Assembly: GCF_028583425.1 (NCBI RefSeq)
Contig: NC_072796.1
Coordinates: 141,865,464 to 141,929,463 of the forward strand
DNA from: Eublepharis macularius
Lineage: Eukaryota > Chordata > Lepidosauria > Squamata > Eublepharidae
Reading direction: 5' to 3'
Length of the DNA: 64,000 nt
Under the pieces are notes generated by a model. It was not told the DNA's origin. It saw only the letters and a program-made list of their open reading frames with translations, and did no database searches. Below are positions 11,699 to 23,625 of the stretch, one piece after another. Both the position numbers and the translations under genes were made by a program. Positions within the stretch are counted from its first letter, which is position 1; each line of letters opens with the position of its first letter.

Positions 11699-12063
11699 CA
11701 GGGCTTTTTTTCAGCTGTAACACGGTGGAAGGGAGTTCCGGCACCTCTTGAAAATGGTCACATGGCTGGTGGCCCCGCCCCCTGATCTCCAGACAGAGGG
11801 GAGTTTAGATTCCCCTCTGTCTGGAGATCAGGGGGCGGGGCCACCTGCCATGTGACCATTTTTGCCAAGGGTAATATAAACTTTTAAAAACTCCCCCCTT
11901 GTTCCAGCTGACCCAAAGTGATGTCATTGTGCGGTCCTGGAAGCATGCACGCCCTTTGCGCGTGCACACGTGGTACCAGGGGCACCACCTCCCGCCAGGA
12001 GTTGCCCCCTGTACTGGCAACCCACTGAGTTCCACCACCTCTTTTCCCAGAAAAAAAGCCCTG
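11699..12063. mobile_element. hAT-type foldback MITE
   Basis: Perfect 14-bp terminal inverted repeats 'cagggctttttttc' bound the element, flanked by an imperfect 8-bp target duplication (atttggca at 11691-11698, gtttggca at 12064-12071). This fits hAT transposition. Inside, a long hairpin centred near 11810 pairs the 'ggtggccccgccccctgatc' side with its complement. No transposase is present, so it is non-autonomous. Confidence 0.85.
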
Positions 12064-12524
12064 GTTTGGCAGCTATAAGTTCAGGCCACATACCACACGG
12101 CCCACCTGCAGAAGTGCGTTGACGCCTCTGCTCCTGGGCTGCCTGACACAGAGTGGTGTTTGTGGACTTGTAAAGTTAAGACGGGATATGCTTAAAAGGC
12201 AGTCCACTAGGCTTAGACATTGGCAGCTGTGTCTTAGATGCCATTCAGAATTTCAAAAATGGGGCATTTTCAGTCTAAGGAAATTTGAGGCTAAGATAGA
12301 AGGCAAGATTTAAAACAATTGGAGGGGAGCCCTCCCCTCAAAAGATAATGGGCTTGCAGAGGGAACCCAACACCCCAAAAAGTACAGCATTGGGTTTGTA
12401 TGAGCACAGTATTAAACTGCAAATCAAAGGAGGTTTTAGAACTGATATAATTGTATCTTAAAAGGTTCTCCTTTGGAGGTTTTGAAGCAGAGGCGACATG
12501 GCCATCTGACTGCAATGCTTAGTC
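12064..12524. other. No gene seen
   Basis: No gene or clear repeat boundary. There is weak LINE-like composition near 12150-12300. Confidence 0.25.
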
Positions 12525-12822
12525 TGTGAACCTGGGCAGATCATGAGAGGGAGGGCAGGAAGGGTCCCATCAGTGCTTAGGTCTTGTGGCCCCGTCTTAC
12601 ATGCCCAGGGTAATGCCAATCACCACCTTGGGGTCAGGAAGCAATTTTCCCCAGGCCAGTTCAGCTAGGGATCCTGATGGTGTTTTGCCATGTTCTGGGC
12701 ATGGAGCAGGGGTCACTGAGTGTGTGTGTGGGGGGGGGGCAGGTAGTTATGAATTTCCTGCACTGTGCAGTGGTTGGACTAGATAACCGTGGAGTTCCCT
12801 TCCAACCCTCTGATTCTAGGAG
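12525..12822 (+). repeat. CR1 LINE 3' end
   Basis: Shows the characteristic 3' UTR words: 'catgcccagggtaatgccaa', 'cacctTGGGGTCAGGAAGCA', 'gcactgtgcagtggttggac' and TAGATAACC...CCAACCCTCTGATTCTA. It is the same region seen antisense at 46400-46680 and sense at 44880-45110. Confidence 0.88.
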
Positions 12823-13680
12823 TCTAGGATCCTAAACTGGGGGGAGTGTCTTATCTACTCATCTTCATCAATCAAGAAGCCTCATTTATTCCACACTCCC
12901 TAAAGATCAAATGCAGGAGGTCAGATGCCTGTCAGAAGGGGCCACTTCAGGTGGGGCTCCTTTCCTCCCCTGGGGTCTTCCATGGAGGGAGGGTCATTCA
13001 TAAAACACGTTGTGCATCAGAAGGGAAGAAGTGGCATTGCCATTCAGGCGTACGGTTCTTCAGCTCAAGCATTTAGCCCCCCCGGGGGTCCAGTTCCTTC
13101 CTTGCTCTTCGCACACTCTTTTTTTCTGATGTTGAAAGTGTTTCCTGTTGCTCAGTTCCGTCTTCGTATATCAACAGAAAGATACTCCTTACCCATCACA
13201 AATGGATCCACAATGTTACCGGCATTTAAAATGTGTTGGGTGGGTCATGGCACATGGCGCTCTTTGGAAGGGCTAAGGAACACGTCTGCTAGAGTGTGAC
13301 AAATTAAAAGGTTTTTAAAACTACGGCATGTTTTATGGGCTCTCCCGACAGGAAGGTTCTTGTGTTTGAAGCGGCCCCGGGGTCACAAGTAAAACCGCTC
13401 ACTGGCATCTCGGCAGATGGGATGGGGCAATTTTTTGACTTATCAGCAGTATAAGCAGCAGTCTTTGCACCTTGGTTTCTGAGAGTTCTGTTCTTTTTGG
13501 AAATAGGGCGATGTGCGGGAACTAAAAGCACAGTGGACATTTTTGCTAGTGGTATACTGCGCCTGTTTGGTTTGCTTCTCAACAATCCTTTGACTTGTTA
13601 ATCTTAAAAGTCAACTCCAGATAGGAGACTATGGAGGGAAACTTCTGATCCTTTTATGGTCTCATGTATAAACACAGAGT
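12823..13680. other. No gene seen
   Basis: Unclassified unique-looking sequence without convincing exon structure. Confidence 0.3.
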
Positions 13681-13683
13681 TAT

Positions 13684-13790
13684 GAGTAAAATCGAAAAGA
13701 GTCCAGTAGCACCTTTAAGACTAACCAAATTTACTGTAGCATAAGCTTTCGAGAATCACAGTTCTCTTCGTCAGATGTGTAGAGGGTAAG
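13684..13790 (-). repeat. PLE-type repeat, single arm
   Basis: Only one arm is present: 'gagtccagtagcacctttaa' through 'cgtcagatgtgtagaggg'. The minus strand carries the hammerhead-like core annotated at 13737-13774. Confidence 0.85.
13737..13774 (-). ncRNA. Hammerhead-ribozyme-like core
   Basis: On the minus strand the order is CTGACGA, a stem II with GAGAA/TTCTC pairing and a TGTG-containing loop, GAAA, then GC-TTAT-GC and TA. All invariant core bases are present by eye (C3, U4, G5, A6, G8, A9, G12, A13, A14, the A15.1-U16.1 pair, and A at the cleavage position). No local stem I is visible, so self-cleavage is doubtful unless a partner strand supplies it. Confidence 0.4.
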
Positions 13791-13889
13791 AACTTCTCAG
13801 TTTCTTATTGAAGGTCTCAAAAATGAGGTTGATTCTTGTTTTCTATCAGACTTTTTAAGGGGGGAGGAAGATAGTAATTTTAAGAATAT

Positions 13890-14096
13890 GAACAAGAGTC
13901 CGGTAACACTTATATGACCAACAAAATTTGTGGTAGGGTGTGAGCTTTTGTGAGCCACAGCTGACTTCTTCTTTTGTGAGCTGTGACTCACAAAAGCTCA
14001 TGCCCGACCACAAATTTTTGTTGGTCATATAAGTGTTACCGGACTCTTGCTCTTTTCTGCTGCTATAGACAGACTAACACGGCTACCCATCTTGAT
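13890..14096. repeat. PLE-type foldback repeat, divergent subfamily
   Basis: Arms 'gagtccggtaacacttatat' and its inverse 'atataagtgttaccggactc' are nearly perfect over about 85 bases, meeting near 13970. The right end carries 'agactaacacggctacccat', the shared terminal segment of this repeat family. In place of the GAGAGCTGTGG hairpin there is TGAGCTGTGACTCA, so the hammerhead-like core is absent. Confidence 0.85.
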
Positions 14097-14099
14097 CTA

Positions 14100-15130
14100 A
14101 GAATAAGAGTTAGAATTCAATGAATAAAATGTTATTAGAATTCCCAGCATACCATCTACAAGCACTTCTCTTGGGACTTTTTAAAAATTCTCCCCTCTCC
14201 TTTCTGTTTGCAATTCATAATTAAGATCAGTGCGTGCGTAGATGAGGGTTCGAGCTGTTAATGTCCCATGAGAGCCTCCTGGGAAAAGTGACAGACAATT
14301 TTACAACATGCCCATAAGAATTTGATAGCACCTCGTAAATAAATAAATAAAACACACACATCTCTCCCCCCGCCCCCCAGCCCCTCAGATTTATGATGAG
14401 AGCTGTCCTTCTCTGGAAGAAGGAAGGAAACTTGCGACGTGATTAACCAGGCCTCTGCTTCCAGCCGGGCTGACCGGAATAGCAACGAAAGCCCTACACC
14501 TCTTGATGGAGGCCTCTGCCATGGACTCTGCCTTCTTTACTCGCATTGGGTGAAAATCCCCTCCCCCTTTCCAAAATTTTCTTATTTTATTCCGCACCAT
14601 CTTCCAGCCTCAACTAAAACTGCCAATATTATAGCTCCAAAAATATTGCCGGTCTCGTGTTGCAGCTGTAAATCATTCTCTTTTATCTATTTAAAGTCCA
14701 GACTTAATGCGGAGGCCTGAGAGTGTATCATATTGCATTTTTATCATGTTCCTAGAGTTTTAATCTGTAATTTTAGTCTATTTTATAAGGTGTGAGTTTT
14801 TCAAATTGCCTGCCTTTCGTCCAAAGGGGAAAGTGGGATAGAAAATTTTAAGGTAGACCCCTTGCAACACCACCCATCCGTTCCCTCCAGCAATGGCCTT
14901 GGCAGAGCTGGCTGATTTGACAGTGAATGTTTCTGGCGGCGTTTGTGTGGTTCCACACATGGTTCTTATTTATTTGTGGCACTTTTAACCCAATTCAGAC
15001 TTGAAACGTTTTACAGTATCATGGGCTTTTAAAAACAACTTCGTTGTGTCACAAACCTTTAATAATACCCGGGTTTCCTATGGTTTCCTATGGTTATAGA
15101 TTGCGATGATTGCCCTGTGAGTGGCCCTGT
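14100..15130. other. No gene; AT-rich unique-looking sequence
   Basis: 14560-14720 (TTATTTTATTCCGC, CTATTTAAAGTCCAG, TGTAAATCATTC) has no repeat signature and is a weak candidate conserved element. The rest is unclassified. Confidence 0.25.
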
Positions 15131-15139
15131 TGTAGGAGG

Positions 15140-15620
15140 TAGATGTATTTATTTATTTATTTATTATTTATGTTATTTATATTCCGCCTTTCTCACTGAG
15201 ACTCAAGGCGGATTACATACTGTGAGATCAGAACGATTAATGGCAAGGACAAGGGCAGGCATTTCCATACGGTGTCAAGAACATTTCCATAAACAATGCC
15301 ATGGGGTAAAAGAATACAAGTTTACAAAGAGCATTATTAGCGAGAATCCAGTATGGGGTTGAGGAATTGCTGAAAGAGAACATAATCAATTCTAGGACTG
15401 ACACTGAACCACGTAAAGCACAGGTAGGATATAGGAGTACATAGTTAAAGCAACAGATAATATGTAAGGCAACATAATGGTGAAATCTATGGTTTCTAAC
15501 TCATTAGCGAAACATCTGGGATCCCTTTCCTACAATACCACCCTTTTAGTTGAGAAAAAAGGCCTTTTTGAAGAATTCAGTTTTGCATTATGGAAAGCGT
15601 CCCAGCAGATGTGGAAAGCG
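15140..15620 (-). repeat. L2-like LINE 3' end
   Basis: A TTTA-rich tail at 15147-15180 precedes 'attccgcctttctcactgag' and 'aaggcggattaca', the antisense LINE terminus. The body extends to 'ttgagaaaaaaggcctttttgaag', a segment usual in these elements. Confidence 0.65.
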
Positions 15621-15654
15621 TCCCAGTAGCTTTCAAAAACGATAATAATATCAA

Positions 15655-16640
15655 CAACATTTGATTTATATACCACTGTTCAGGACAGCTTAACACCCAC
15701 TCAGAGCGGTTTACAAAGTGTGTTGTTATTATCCTCCGGACGACCTCCCGGCTCTCTAGATTAGAGTCCTGCCACTACACCAAACTGGTAGCCTTCTGCA
15801 CCATCTTGCTGGTCCCGGACTTGGGGACACTGTTTTGCCCCAGCTCTGGGACTTTCTGGAGGGCAACTGGTGGACCACTGCTCCATTCCGTGGCCTTGGC
15901 CTGCAGCGTACCGCAAGGCTCTGTTGTGTGGCCATGCGCAGATGACGCCTGGCCCTGTTTCCTTTTTCCATCAAAGGGAGGAAGGGGAATGTTTGCACTA
16001 GTATCTGGGTCACTGATGGAAAGTATGGGGACAAATAAAATTCAGTCCCAATGAGATGGTGCTGTTGGTCGAGTGGTACTGCAGCAGGTGTATTGGTGGA
16101 GTTGCGTTCCACTAGAGGCCGGACATTGCATTTTGTGGTGCTCTTGGATCTATCCTTTGTCCTGGATATTCGGTTGGCGACCATGGCCAAGAGTGCTTCT
16201 AAGCAGCTTTGGCTGGCAGCACCCCAGACAAGAGAGATCTTGATACTGTCTTTGTGACATCTGTGCGTGATAACTTTGACATGCTGTATATGTGGGTGCC
16301 TTTGAAAAGTACTTGGCAAAGGCCGCTGGCCCTGGTAGCTCCAGGACAGCCTATTCCTGTATATGGCTTGCCTGGACTTTAAAGTCCTCTGTAGACGCCT
16401 GTTTTGGTGCCTCTCCACCATCTAAAGTATGGTAGATGGCCACAAGAGAAGATGCTTTTCTGTAGTGATGCTAAGCTTATAGAATTCCGTTCCAACAGAG
16501 ACCCGCGTTGCTTCCGCGTAGTTGGCCTCTCACCAGAAGCTGAAAGCAATACTTTTCCAGAGGGATTTTGGTTAATAATGACTGCTCCTGTTTGACTGTT
16601 TTATTGCTTATCGCCTGGATATATGGTTTTTATCTAATGG
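15655..16640. repeat. L2-like LINE relics, both orientations
   Basis: 15655-15735 is an antisense 3' end (tataccactgttcaggacag ... ctcagagcggtttacaaag). 16050-16610 on + decodes to degraded RT C-terminal text (VVLLDLSFVLDIRLATMAKSA, then a CY.LLYM.VPLKST-like segment). Many stops. The apparent 221-codon minus-strand frame at 15756-16421 is a chance frame across this relic. Confidence 0.55.
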
Positions 16641-17445
16641 CTTTTGTGTGTTTAATTACTTGATTCAACTTTCAGGCAGTTACGTTTTAAATTTTGTCGC
16701 AAGCCATACCGTGCATGTACTGGAAGAGCAGCGTATACATGAAACAAAAAAGGCTTATGGTGCCTTAAAGAAAGTTACGATTGACACTTTTGTGAAGTAG
16801 CACCTCCTTCAGATGCATGAAGTGTTCCCTCAGTTGGCAGGTGTACACAAAAACACAGAAAGCATAATGCAAGAAGCCCAAGCTGCAAAGATCGGTTGGT
16901 TGCACTCTTTGTTTCTTCTTACTGGAACTATATAAAGTTGCTATACTTACCTTGTATACAGCTGAGGTTTGCAAAGAAATGCCATAGTCTGAACGTCCTA
17001 CATTTCTTGGCCTCTGTATCTCTGGACATACTGAGGGCACAGTTTGTGCATCTGAAGAAGGGAGCTCTAGACTGCAAAAACATGTGCTGCGATAATCAGC
17101 TAGGTTTTTTTACGTGTCTCAAGACTCTTACAGTTTTGAAATAACTACAGATGTAAAAATTCTGAACATTTTGAAGCCATGGTTAGAGGCTCTTTGCTTT
17201 TTTTTTTTTTAAGAAGAAATGGAAAATTGAGGAAAAAATGAAATATATGAAATACTTTTAAAAAATAAGCCTAAACTTACTTCACTGCTTCAACATAGCA
17301 TATAAAATTGTACTATTTGGTTTATTTATAAAATTGTTCTCATTGGCATATATATGAAATTTAATAGTATAAATGCCTTCATTTTCAATAAGCAAAATTA
17401 CGAATTTTCCCAGTGATAGATGCCGTAGCAGATGTATCTTAGTTT
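16641..17445. other. AT-rich, no gene
   Basis: No gene or classified repeat. There are homopolymer T and A runs near 17190-17270. Confidence 0.3.
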
Positions 17446-19170
17446 TTATCACAGAATCACAGAGTTGGAAGGGGCCATACAGACCTAGTCCAACCCCCTG
17501 CCCAGTGCAGGATCAGACTAAAGCATCCTTGACAAATATTCATCCAGCCCCTTCTTGAAAACTGCCAGTGAGGGGGAGCTCACCACCTCCCTAGGCAACT
17601 GATTCCACCTTTGAACTACCCTGACCGTGAAAAAGTTCTTCCTAAGATCCAGCCGGTACCTTTGTGCATGTAGTTTTAGCCCATTGCTTCGCGTCCTACC
17701 CTCTGCTGCCAACTGGAACAGTTCCTTGCCATCCTCCAAATGACATCCTCCTTTCAAATATTTAAAGAGAGCAATCATGTCCCCCCTCAATCTCCTCTTC
17801 TCCAAACTAAACATTCCCAAGGCCCTCAGCCTTTCCTCATAGGGCTCAGTCTCCAGACCCCTGAGCATCCTCGTCGCTCTCCTCTGCACCCTCTCGATTT
17901 TGGCCACATCCTTTTTGAAGTGAGGCCTCCAGAACTGCACACAATACTCCAGGTGTGGCCTGACCAAGGCAGTATAGAGACGGGCTATATGACCTCCTGC
18001 AATTTCGATGCTATGGCCCCTTTGATACAACCCAGGATTGAATTAGCCTTTTTTGCCACCGCATCACACTGACTGCTCATATTTAGTTTACAGTCCACTC
18101 TTACCCCAAGATCCCTTTCACATATACTACTGCCCAGAAGTGTATCCCCCATCCAGTATTTGTGCTTCCCATTTTTGTGGCCCAGATGTAATACTGTGCA
18201 TTTGTCTTTGTTGAATTGCATCCTGTTCACAACCGCCCATTTCTCCAGAGTATTCAAGTCTTGTTGAATTTTAACTCTATCTTCTTGGGTGTTTGCCACT
18301 CCTCACAATTTGGTATCATCAGCAAATTTAATGAGCAGCCCTTCCACTCCTTCATCCAGATCATTGATAAAATATTGAAAAGTACTGGGCCCAAAACCGA
18401 GCCCTGTGGCACCCCACTGGACACCTTCCTCCAATCTGATGAAACACCATTGACCACCACTCTTTGAGTGTGGTCCTCCAACCAGTTCCCTATCCACCGA
18501 ACTGTCCTATAGTCTACTTCACAGTCTTCCAGTTTGCCCATCAGAATGTCATGGGGGACCTTATCAAAAGCTTTACTGAAATCCAGGTAAATCACGCCGA
18601 CAGAGTTCCCACAATCCGGTAAGCTCGTCACTCAATCAAAGAAGAAAACCAGGTTGGTCTGGCAAGATCTGTTAGGAACAAAACCATGCTGACTTCCTTG
18701 GATCACTGAGTGGTCCTTCAGATGCTTACAGATTGATCCCTTTAAAATCTGTTCTAATATCTTCCCAGCAACAGAAGTCAGACTGACCGGCCTGTAGTTT
18801 CCCGGATCATCCTTCCTCCCTTTCTTAAAGATTGGGATAACATTCGCTCTTCTCCAATCTTGTGGCACATCCCCAGTCCTCCAGGAGGCCTTGAAGATGA
18901 TGGACAGGGGTTCTGCAAGTGCTCTAGAAAGTTCTTTCAGCACTCTTGGGTGCACCCCATCTGGCCCAGGGGATCTGTATTCGTCCAGTGCATTTGAGAG
19001 GGAGGCACAAATCCGTGTGGATGCAGCCTCCGCCTTGCCAGTCATGGCTGCTTTGTTGCACTCTCCTGAGGACAGGCCAGGGATGCATTTCGGCTGAGTC
19101 TTTGCCTTCACCCTCCAGATTCTGCCAGTTTCTCCGTCTCCTTCCCCACCAGCCTTTTCCCCCAATAAGC
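17446..19170 (-). repeat. CR1 LINE, 5'-truncated with RT domain
   Basis: The minus strand encodes most of a CR1 reverse transcriptase and its C-terminal region. In order: [74 protein letters not shown], the catalytic KFADDTKL (about 18320), LGVRVDCKLNMS, and the [15 protein letters not shown] through [10 protein letters not shown] segment. The 3' end (17446) has the CR1 'acagaatcacagagttggaa' motif antisense. Frame changes near 18630, 18300 and 18000 inactivate it, and the 5' endonuclease is missing. Confidence 0.93.
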
Positions 19171-20732
19171 AAAGCTTGAGTGAGCTTCACAGGTGTGCCT
19201 TCTTCTCAGTCAGTGCTCTTTCTTAATTGTCCTTTCCTTCTCAGGCATTGGAAATGCGGACTTTGCAAGCAACAGTATCCTCTCCGTTTGCTTTCCTCTT
19301 TTTTTGGAGGGGTGGGGGAGGCATATCCCAGGGCTGGTTCAAGGTATTTTGTTGCCCTATGCAAGTGCCTCCTTCCGCACTGCCGCTGGCCTGGTCATAG
19401 ATGAACCCCTGAAGCAGGACAGGTCTCGGAGGCAATGCACACCACCTCCATATCACCAGTGGGCAGGTCCAAGCAAAAGCCCTGCTATGTGCACACACCC
19501 ACCGTTTTGTGCTGTTGCATAATGTTGTTCCACACCAGCAGTTGGACTGGTGATCCGGCCCCAAGACACCCCTTTTCTCACTTTATGGCAAGGACCGTCT
19601 CTTGCAAGGTGGCTTATCAGGTTATCAAACCTGGCTGGGGTTTGAGGCCCTTCCGTGAAGGATGTAGAGAGTCGGAGGGGGTGATGGACTGGGCACGAAC
19701 CATCTCAGAGGTGCTGTTTGAGGCTGCCTCAGCAGAAGCCCTCTTCCAAAAACTTGGGACCCGTTCAGGTGGCGTGCAAACCGGCTTGGAAGCAGCTTGA
19801 GATCCTGTTTGAGAAGGATGCTCTCTGGGGCTGAAGAAGTCCCATGAGGGTAAGAGCTACTTTTTGAAAGCATCCTCAGTGAAGAAAACACGGAGCAAGT
19901 GAGCCTGGGAGAGAACTCAGAGGAACAAGGGGGACATCGGCTGCTTCCCGCTGCTTTACAAGGGACCTGAGAGCAGCCATGCTGGCTCTGCCCTGTGTTC
20001 CAGCCCGTCCAGCACCCTGTTTCATGCAACGGGTGACCACAAGCAGGGCACGGTGCCCAAAGCCTCCCCCTGCCTGCAGCCCCTCAGCACTGACATTCAG
20101 AAGAAGGCAGAAGGGGGTGGATGAACCAATCTTCCACGTATCAGAGTTCAGGGCCCACATAGTGCCTCTCTGCTGAACTAGCAAAAGCCAGATAAATTTT
20201 GCAGAATAAGCCTCTGTGGGACTGATTTGGGTTTCAGAATGTTTTTTTAAATTTCTTTTTGAGCATGCCAGCCCCTGCTATAAGGTGTTAAGAGCAGGGT
20301 ATCCTGCTAGCCGATCAGGAAAAAAAGCCCTGCCAGCTCAGGACGTGCATTTTGTTTTCAGACTGTTTGCTTTTAGGTGTATACTTGAGGATGGCAACTA
20401 GTTGGCTCTGGGGCTTAGCCAGGTCCTAAACTGTTGAGCGCCGCCCCACTTCCATGAACCAGAATGTTTTAATTCCAGGTCTTAGAACCTTAGTCATTGG
20501 TTGGTTGCTTCCAGTGCAGAGATGATAGCTATGCAAGCTGTCTCCCTTCTGGATCTTTTAAAATATATGTTTCTAGCATGCGTGACCGGGGGTGGGGGGC
20601 TTTGGCCCTGATGAATGGCTGGAGCACGTGTCAGTCCCCTTGATGAAGCAAGTACATTGACAGCACACAACCTTCCTTCCTCTGCTGCTCTGTTGGAGGA
20701 GTGTGCTATGTGCTGCATCCTGGCTCCTGTCT
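19171..20732. other. No gene; one hAT-end-like motif
   Basis: No supported exon. 'gaaaaaaagccctgcc' at about 20318-20334 resembles the terminal repeat of the MITE at 11699-12063 and may be a solo end. Confidence 0.3.
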
Positions 20733-20940
20733 AGGGTTGGTTGGGGAATCCCTGGAGATTTGGGGGTGGAGCCTGGGGTGGGTGGGCTTTGAAGGGGGGG
20801 ATGGAGTTCAGCAGGGATGTGACGCCATGGAGCCCACCCTCCAAAGCTGCCATTTCTCCCAAGGGAACTGATCTCTGTCATCTGGAGATCAGTTGTAATT
20901 CTAGGAGATCTCCAGGCCCCACCGGGAGGGTGGCAACCCT
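20733..20940. mobile_element. Squamate foldback MITE (AGGGTTG ends)
   Basis: It starts 'tagggttggttggggaatcc' and ends 'gggagggtggcaaccctg', giving AGGGTTG/CAACCCT inverted termini. Internal 'ctggagatcagttgtaattc' and 'gagatctccaggcccc' are hallmark segments of a common non-autonomous lizard repeat. No coding capacity; probably hAT-like. Confidence 0.75.
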
Positions 20941-22354
20941 GCTCATGTCTCTGCGAAGCGCATTAGCCACGTCTGTCGCAGGTGACTAATTGCCAAGTCC
21001 TCAGTGACTGCTGGGCCTTCCTCTGATGTATGGGTGTTATATTAAGGGCGGAAAGGTGCTAAATGAGCCCTCTTTATTTTACATAAATTAGCTCAAAAGT
21101 CATGAATCACTGCCACGGACTGCTTACGCTTCCCCCCAAAGTTTGTTTAACTGAGTTTAAAGAAGGGAATGGCAGGTGAAGGGGAGAGCAGCCTTGGCCA
21201 TCACCCTCACCTACCCTTTGTGGGGGGGGCTGCCGCAGAAGTGGCCCATAATCACCCACAGGGAGCCCAACGGGAGGGCTGAGTTGGGAATTTTCCGCCT
21301 GAAAAACCTTCCCCAATATAAAACTTGGATTCTTCTTCCAACTATCTCAGGCACTCAAAAGGCAGCATTCCGCCAAGGGCCGTGACACACAGTTAAGTTG
21401 GGGGGGGGGTTACTCTCCAAGGAATGGGGGGGGGCAGTTTGGAAACCTGAAGCTTGGAGCCTCAGTAAGCAACGTAACCTGAAACCCACGCTTGGCTTTC
21501 CGGGCCTCAGAGACATCAGGCCGTGATCTGGGGAATGCGGGAGCCCGGGCTGTAAGCTGGGCCGCTTCAGAAGGCCCTCCCCAGCCTCTCCCCTGCATTT
21601 GATCAGCGTGGCCTCTGACCACGGGCACACTTTCAAACAGCCCTTATTTGCCAGGGACAGCCCCGGCTTCCTGATCCCTGTCCCAGACACTGACTTGTTT
21701 TGCCTTGAGGTTGGCAGAGGCGGCGAGGGTGTTTGGGTTAAAATGTAGTTTGTTCTTTTGTATCCCTTTTCCTGATCTCTAGAAATTATGACTGTGCTGT
21801 GCTTAGAACCGTGGGCCTGCACATCTCAACTTCAGCAGGCAGGCGCCCACGGCGGTGCCCTTTTGCCTGCGCCACCTGTCAGTCTAGAGATCTGGATCTG
21901 TTCACTAGCAGCAGCAGCGTCTTGTGGCAGTAGGAAGCTTCCCCTGCCGCAAGGCACTTTTCTAGGTGCATCAGGGAAAGGCGTCCAACCCTAAAAATGC
22001 TGGGAAACGTTCTTGGATTTCAAAGCAAGCCGTTATGGCCGGGTTACTGCTTCGGAGCAGCCTGGCAGGCGGTTTCAGAGCAAGTGTCTACAGCACCCAT
22101 CAGTTGGGGCAGAGTCTTCAGTGACCTGAGGCCTAAGAATGCAGCGGCTACAAACCACGAGCGTGCCCTGCTTTTAATTCCTGAAATGTTTTTTGGAGGG
22201 GTGGGTGGGTTCAGCCTTGCAGTGCTCAAGTTTCCCCCTGCACCCTGCCCCTCGCAACCACAGGCATGCAAGATGCACAGTGCATTTTAAACTGGAGCAC
22301 CGCTAGCCTGGTTCATCTCTCCCTAACCTCTACATCCACTTTGGGAACAAGGGA
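20941..22354. other. Mostly unique-looking sequence, no gene
   Basis: No gene. 21030-21115 (TATTTTACATAAATTAGCTC, AAGTCATGAATCAC) is AT-rich unique sequence with a homeodomain TAATT core and is a weak candidate enhancer. Confidence 0.25.
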
Positions 22355-22545
22355 AGCAATATTTTATTTTATTTATTTATTTTGGATTTTTATTCCGCCC
22401 TCCCCACATTTCCAGCAGGCTCAGGGCAGATTACAAAATACATAAAGGTTAAAATATATAAAACAGCTATTATAGTTAACAATTCTAAAAACATCCAACT
22501 TACACAGTTAAAATACAATTATCCACCCAGTCCCAGGCACTCAGT
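22355..22545 (-). repeat. LINE 3' end with TTTA tail
   Basis: A TTTTATTTATTTATTTT tail precedes 'tattccgccctccccacatt' and 'caggctcagggcagattac', the antisense terminus of an L2-like LINE. Confidence 0.65.
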
Positions 22546-22647
22546 GGCTTGGGATTCCTGGAATGCTTGTGAAGGCTGTGGAAGAAGGGGAGGCCAGAGC
22601 TTTCATCTGGGGAAGGTCAGCCTGGGGCAGTGGGACTCCCTGCAGAG

Positions 22648-22850
22648 GGAAAGAGTCCAGTAGCACCTTTGAGACTAACCAGCTTTATCGGAGCATAAGC
22701 TTTCGAGAACCACAGCTTTCTTCATCAAAGGCATCTGATGAAGGGAGCTGTGGTTCTCGAAAGCTTATGCTATGATAAAGTTAGTTAGTCTCAAAGGCAC
22801 TACTAGATTATTTTACTGTTTTGCAATTACAGCTAACTCCTCTGGCTCTA
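22648..22850. repeat. PLE-type foldback repeat
   Basis: Left arm 'gagtccagtagcacctttga' to 'ttcatcaaaggcat'; right arm 'ctgatgaagggagctgtgg' to 'ggcactactagattatttta'; then the terminal 'attacagctaactcctctgg'. The right arm carries an intact hammerhead-like core (22735-22772). Confidence 0.9.
22735..22772 (+). ncRNA. Hammerhead-ribozyme-like core
   Basis: CTGATGA (22735-22741), stem II GGGAGC/GTTCTC with a TGTG loop (22743-22758), GAAA (22759-22762), stem III AGC/GCT around TTAT (22762-22771), and A22772 at the predicted cleavage position. This is the full core order of a hammerhead. The sequences 5' of CTGATGA and 3' of A22772 do not pair locally, so stem I is missing or must come from elsewhere. 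Confidence 0.45.
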
Positions 22851-23454
22851 CTTGCATAGGGGCTCCGTAAGCATGAAAGCGGCCAGAGAGAGGGGGAGGG
22901 CGGCTGCCAGGGGACTGAGACAGAGAAACTGCAGGGAAGGCCTGCCGTGTGGAAGCTCCGTCGCTGCGGTGCTCTAGCAGCAGCAGCCGTGAAGAAGCCA
23001 CGAAAGCCTCCCCCCCCCCAAATGTGGAAACTTCCACAATCCGATTGGGCTCACCTTTGCAACCAGTAAAGATCTAGAAACCTGCTCATCTCTTCAGAAG
23101 GGAATCACGTCTTCTCTGCAGGCCCATATGGGAACTGTGCATGCGCAGAAGCTGTGAGCCTGCACAGAACACTCGTTGAACAATAGCTAGCTGCAGCCCG
23201 GTTTTTCTGCTCCTGACCCAGATTCCCCACATATGCGGTGCATGCTCACAGTACACCCAGCACTGATTGCCGGCACCATTGAGCAGAAGGACGGATTTGA
23301 CGGATTTGTTCATCTCACAGCACTGCTTATGGCTGGGTTGGGAATTGTAAACCCCCGGCAAAGTTTTGATCCAAACAGGGTTTATGCACACACACCCTAC
23401 TGCCATGCTGGAAACGTACAATTAACTGCTGGATTTTAGATCATAAATCAATGC

Positions 23455-23625
23455 GGTAGTAGTGGTTAGAGTGTTGGCAGTCCGAGTTCAGCTCCTCAGC
23501 TGCGAAGTTCACTGGTTGAGCTTAGGCTGGTCACCCAAGTCTATTTTGCAAGGCTGTTGTGAGGGAAAGCAACGAGATAATCCCCTCCACGTACCCCAAT
23601 CAGAGCTCTTTGAAGAAGAGGAGAG
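23455..23625 (+). repeat. tRNA-derived SINE relic
   Basis: 'gtagtggttagagtgttggc' is the tRNA-like head and 'gctggtcacccaagtctatt ... aggctgttgtgaggg' the body. It is the same family as the copies near 30440, 33865 and 51777, here strongly diverged. Confidence 0.6.

Noticed and set aside
15756..16421. 221-codon minus-strand frame
   Set aside because: Runs antisense through a degraded LINE; basic low-information sequence, no family, no promoter or splice context.
17518..19165. Host reverse-transcriptase gene
   Set aside because: Motifs and 3' UTR identify a frameshifted CR1 LINE.
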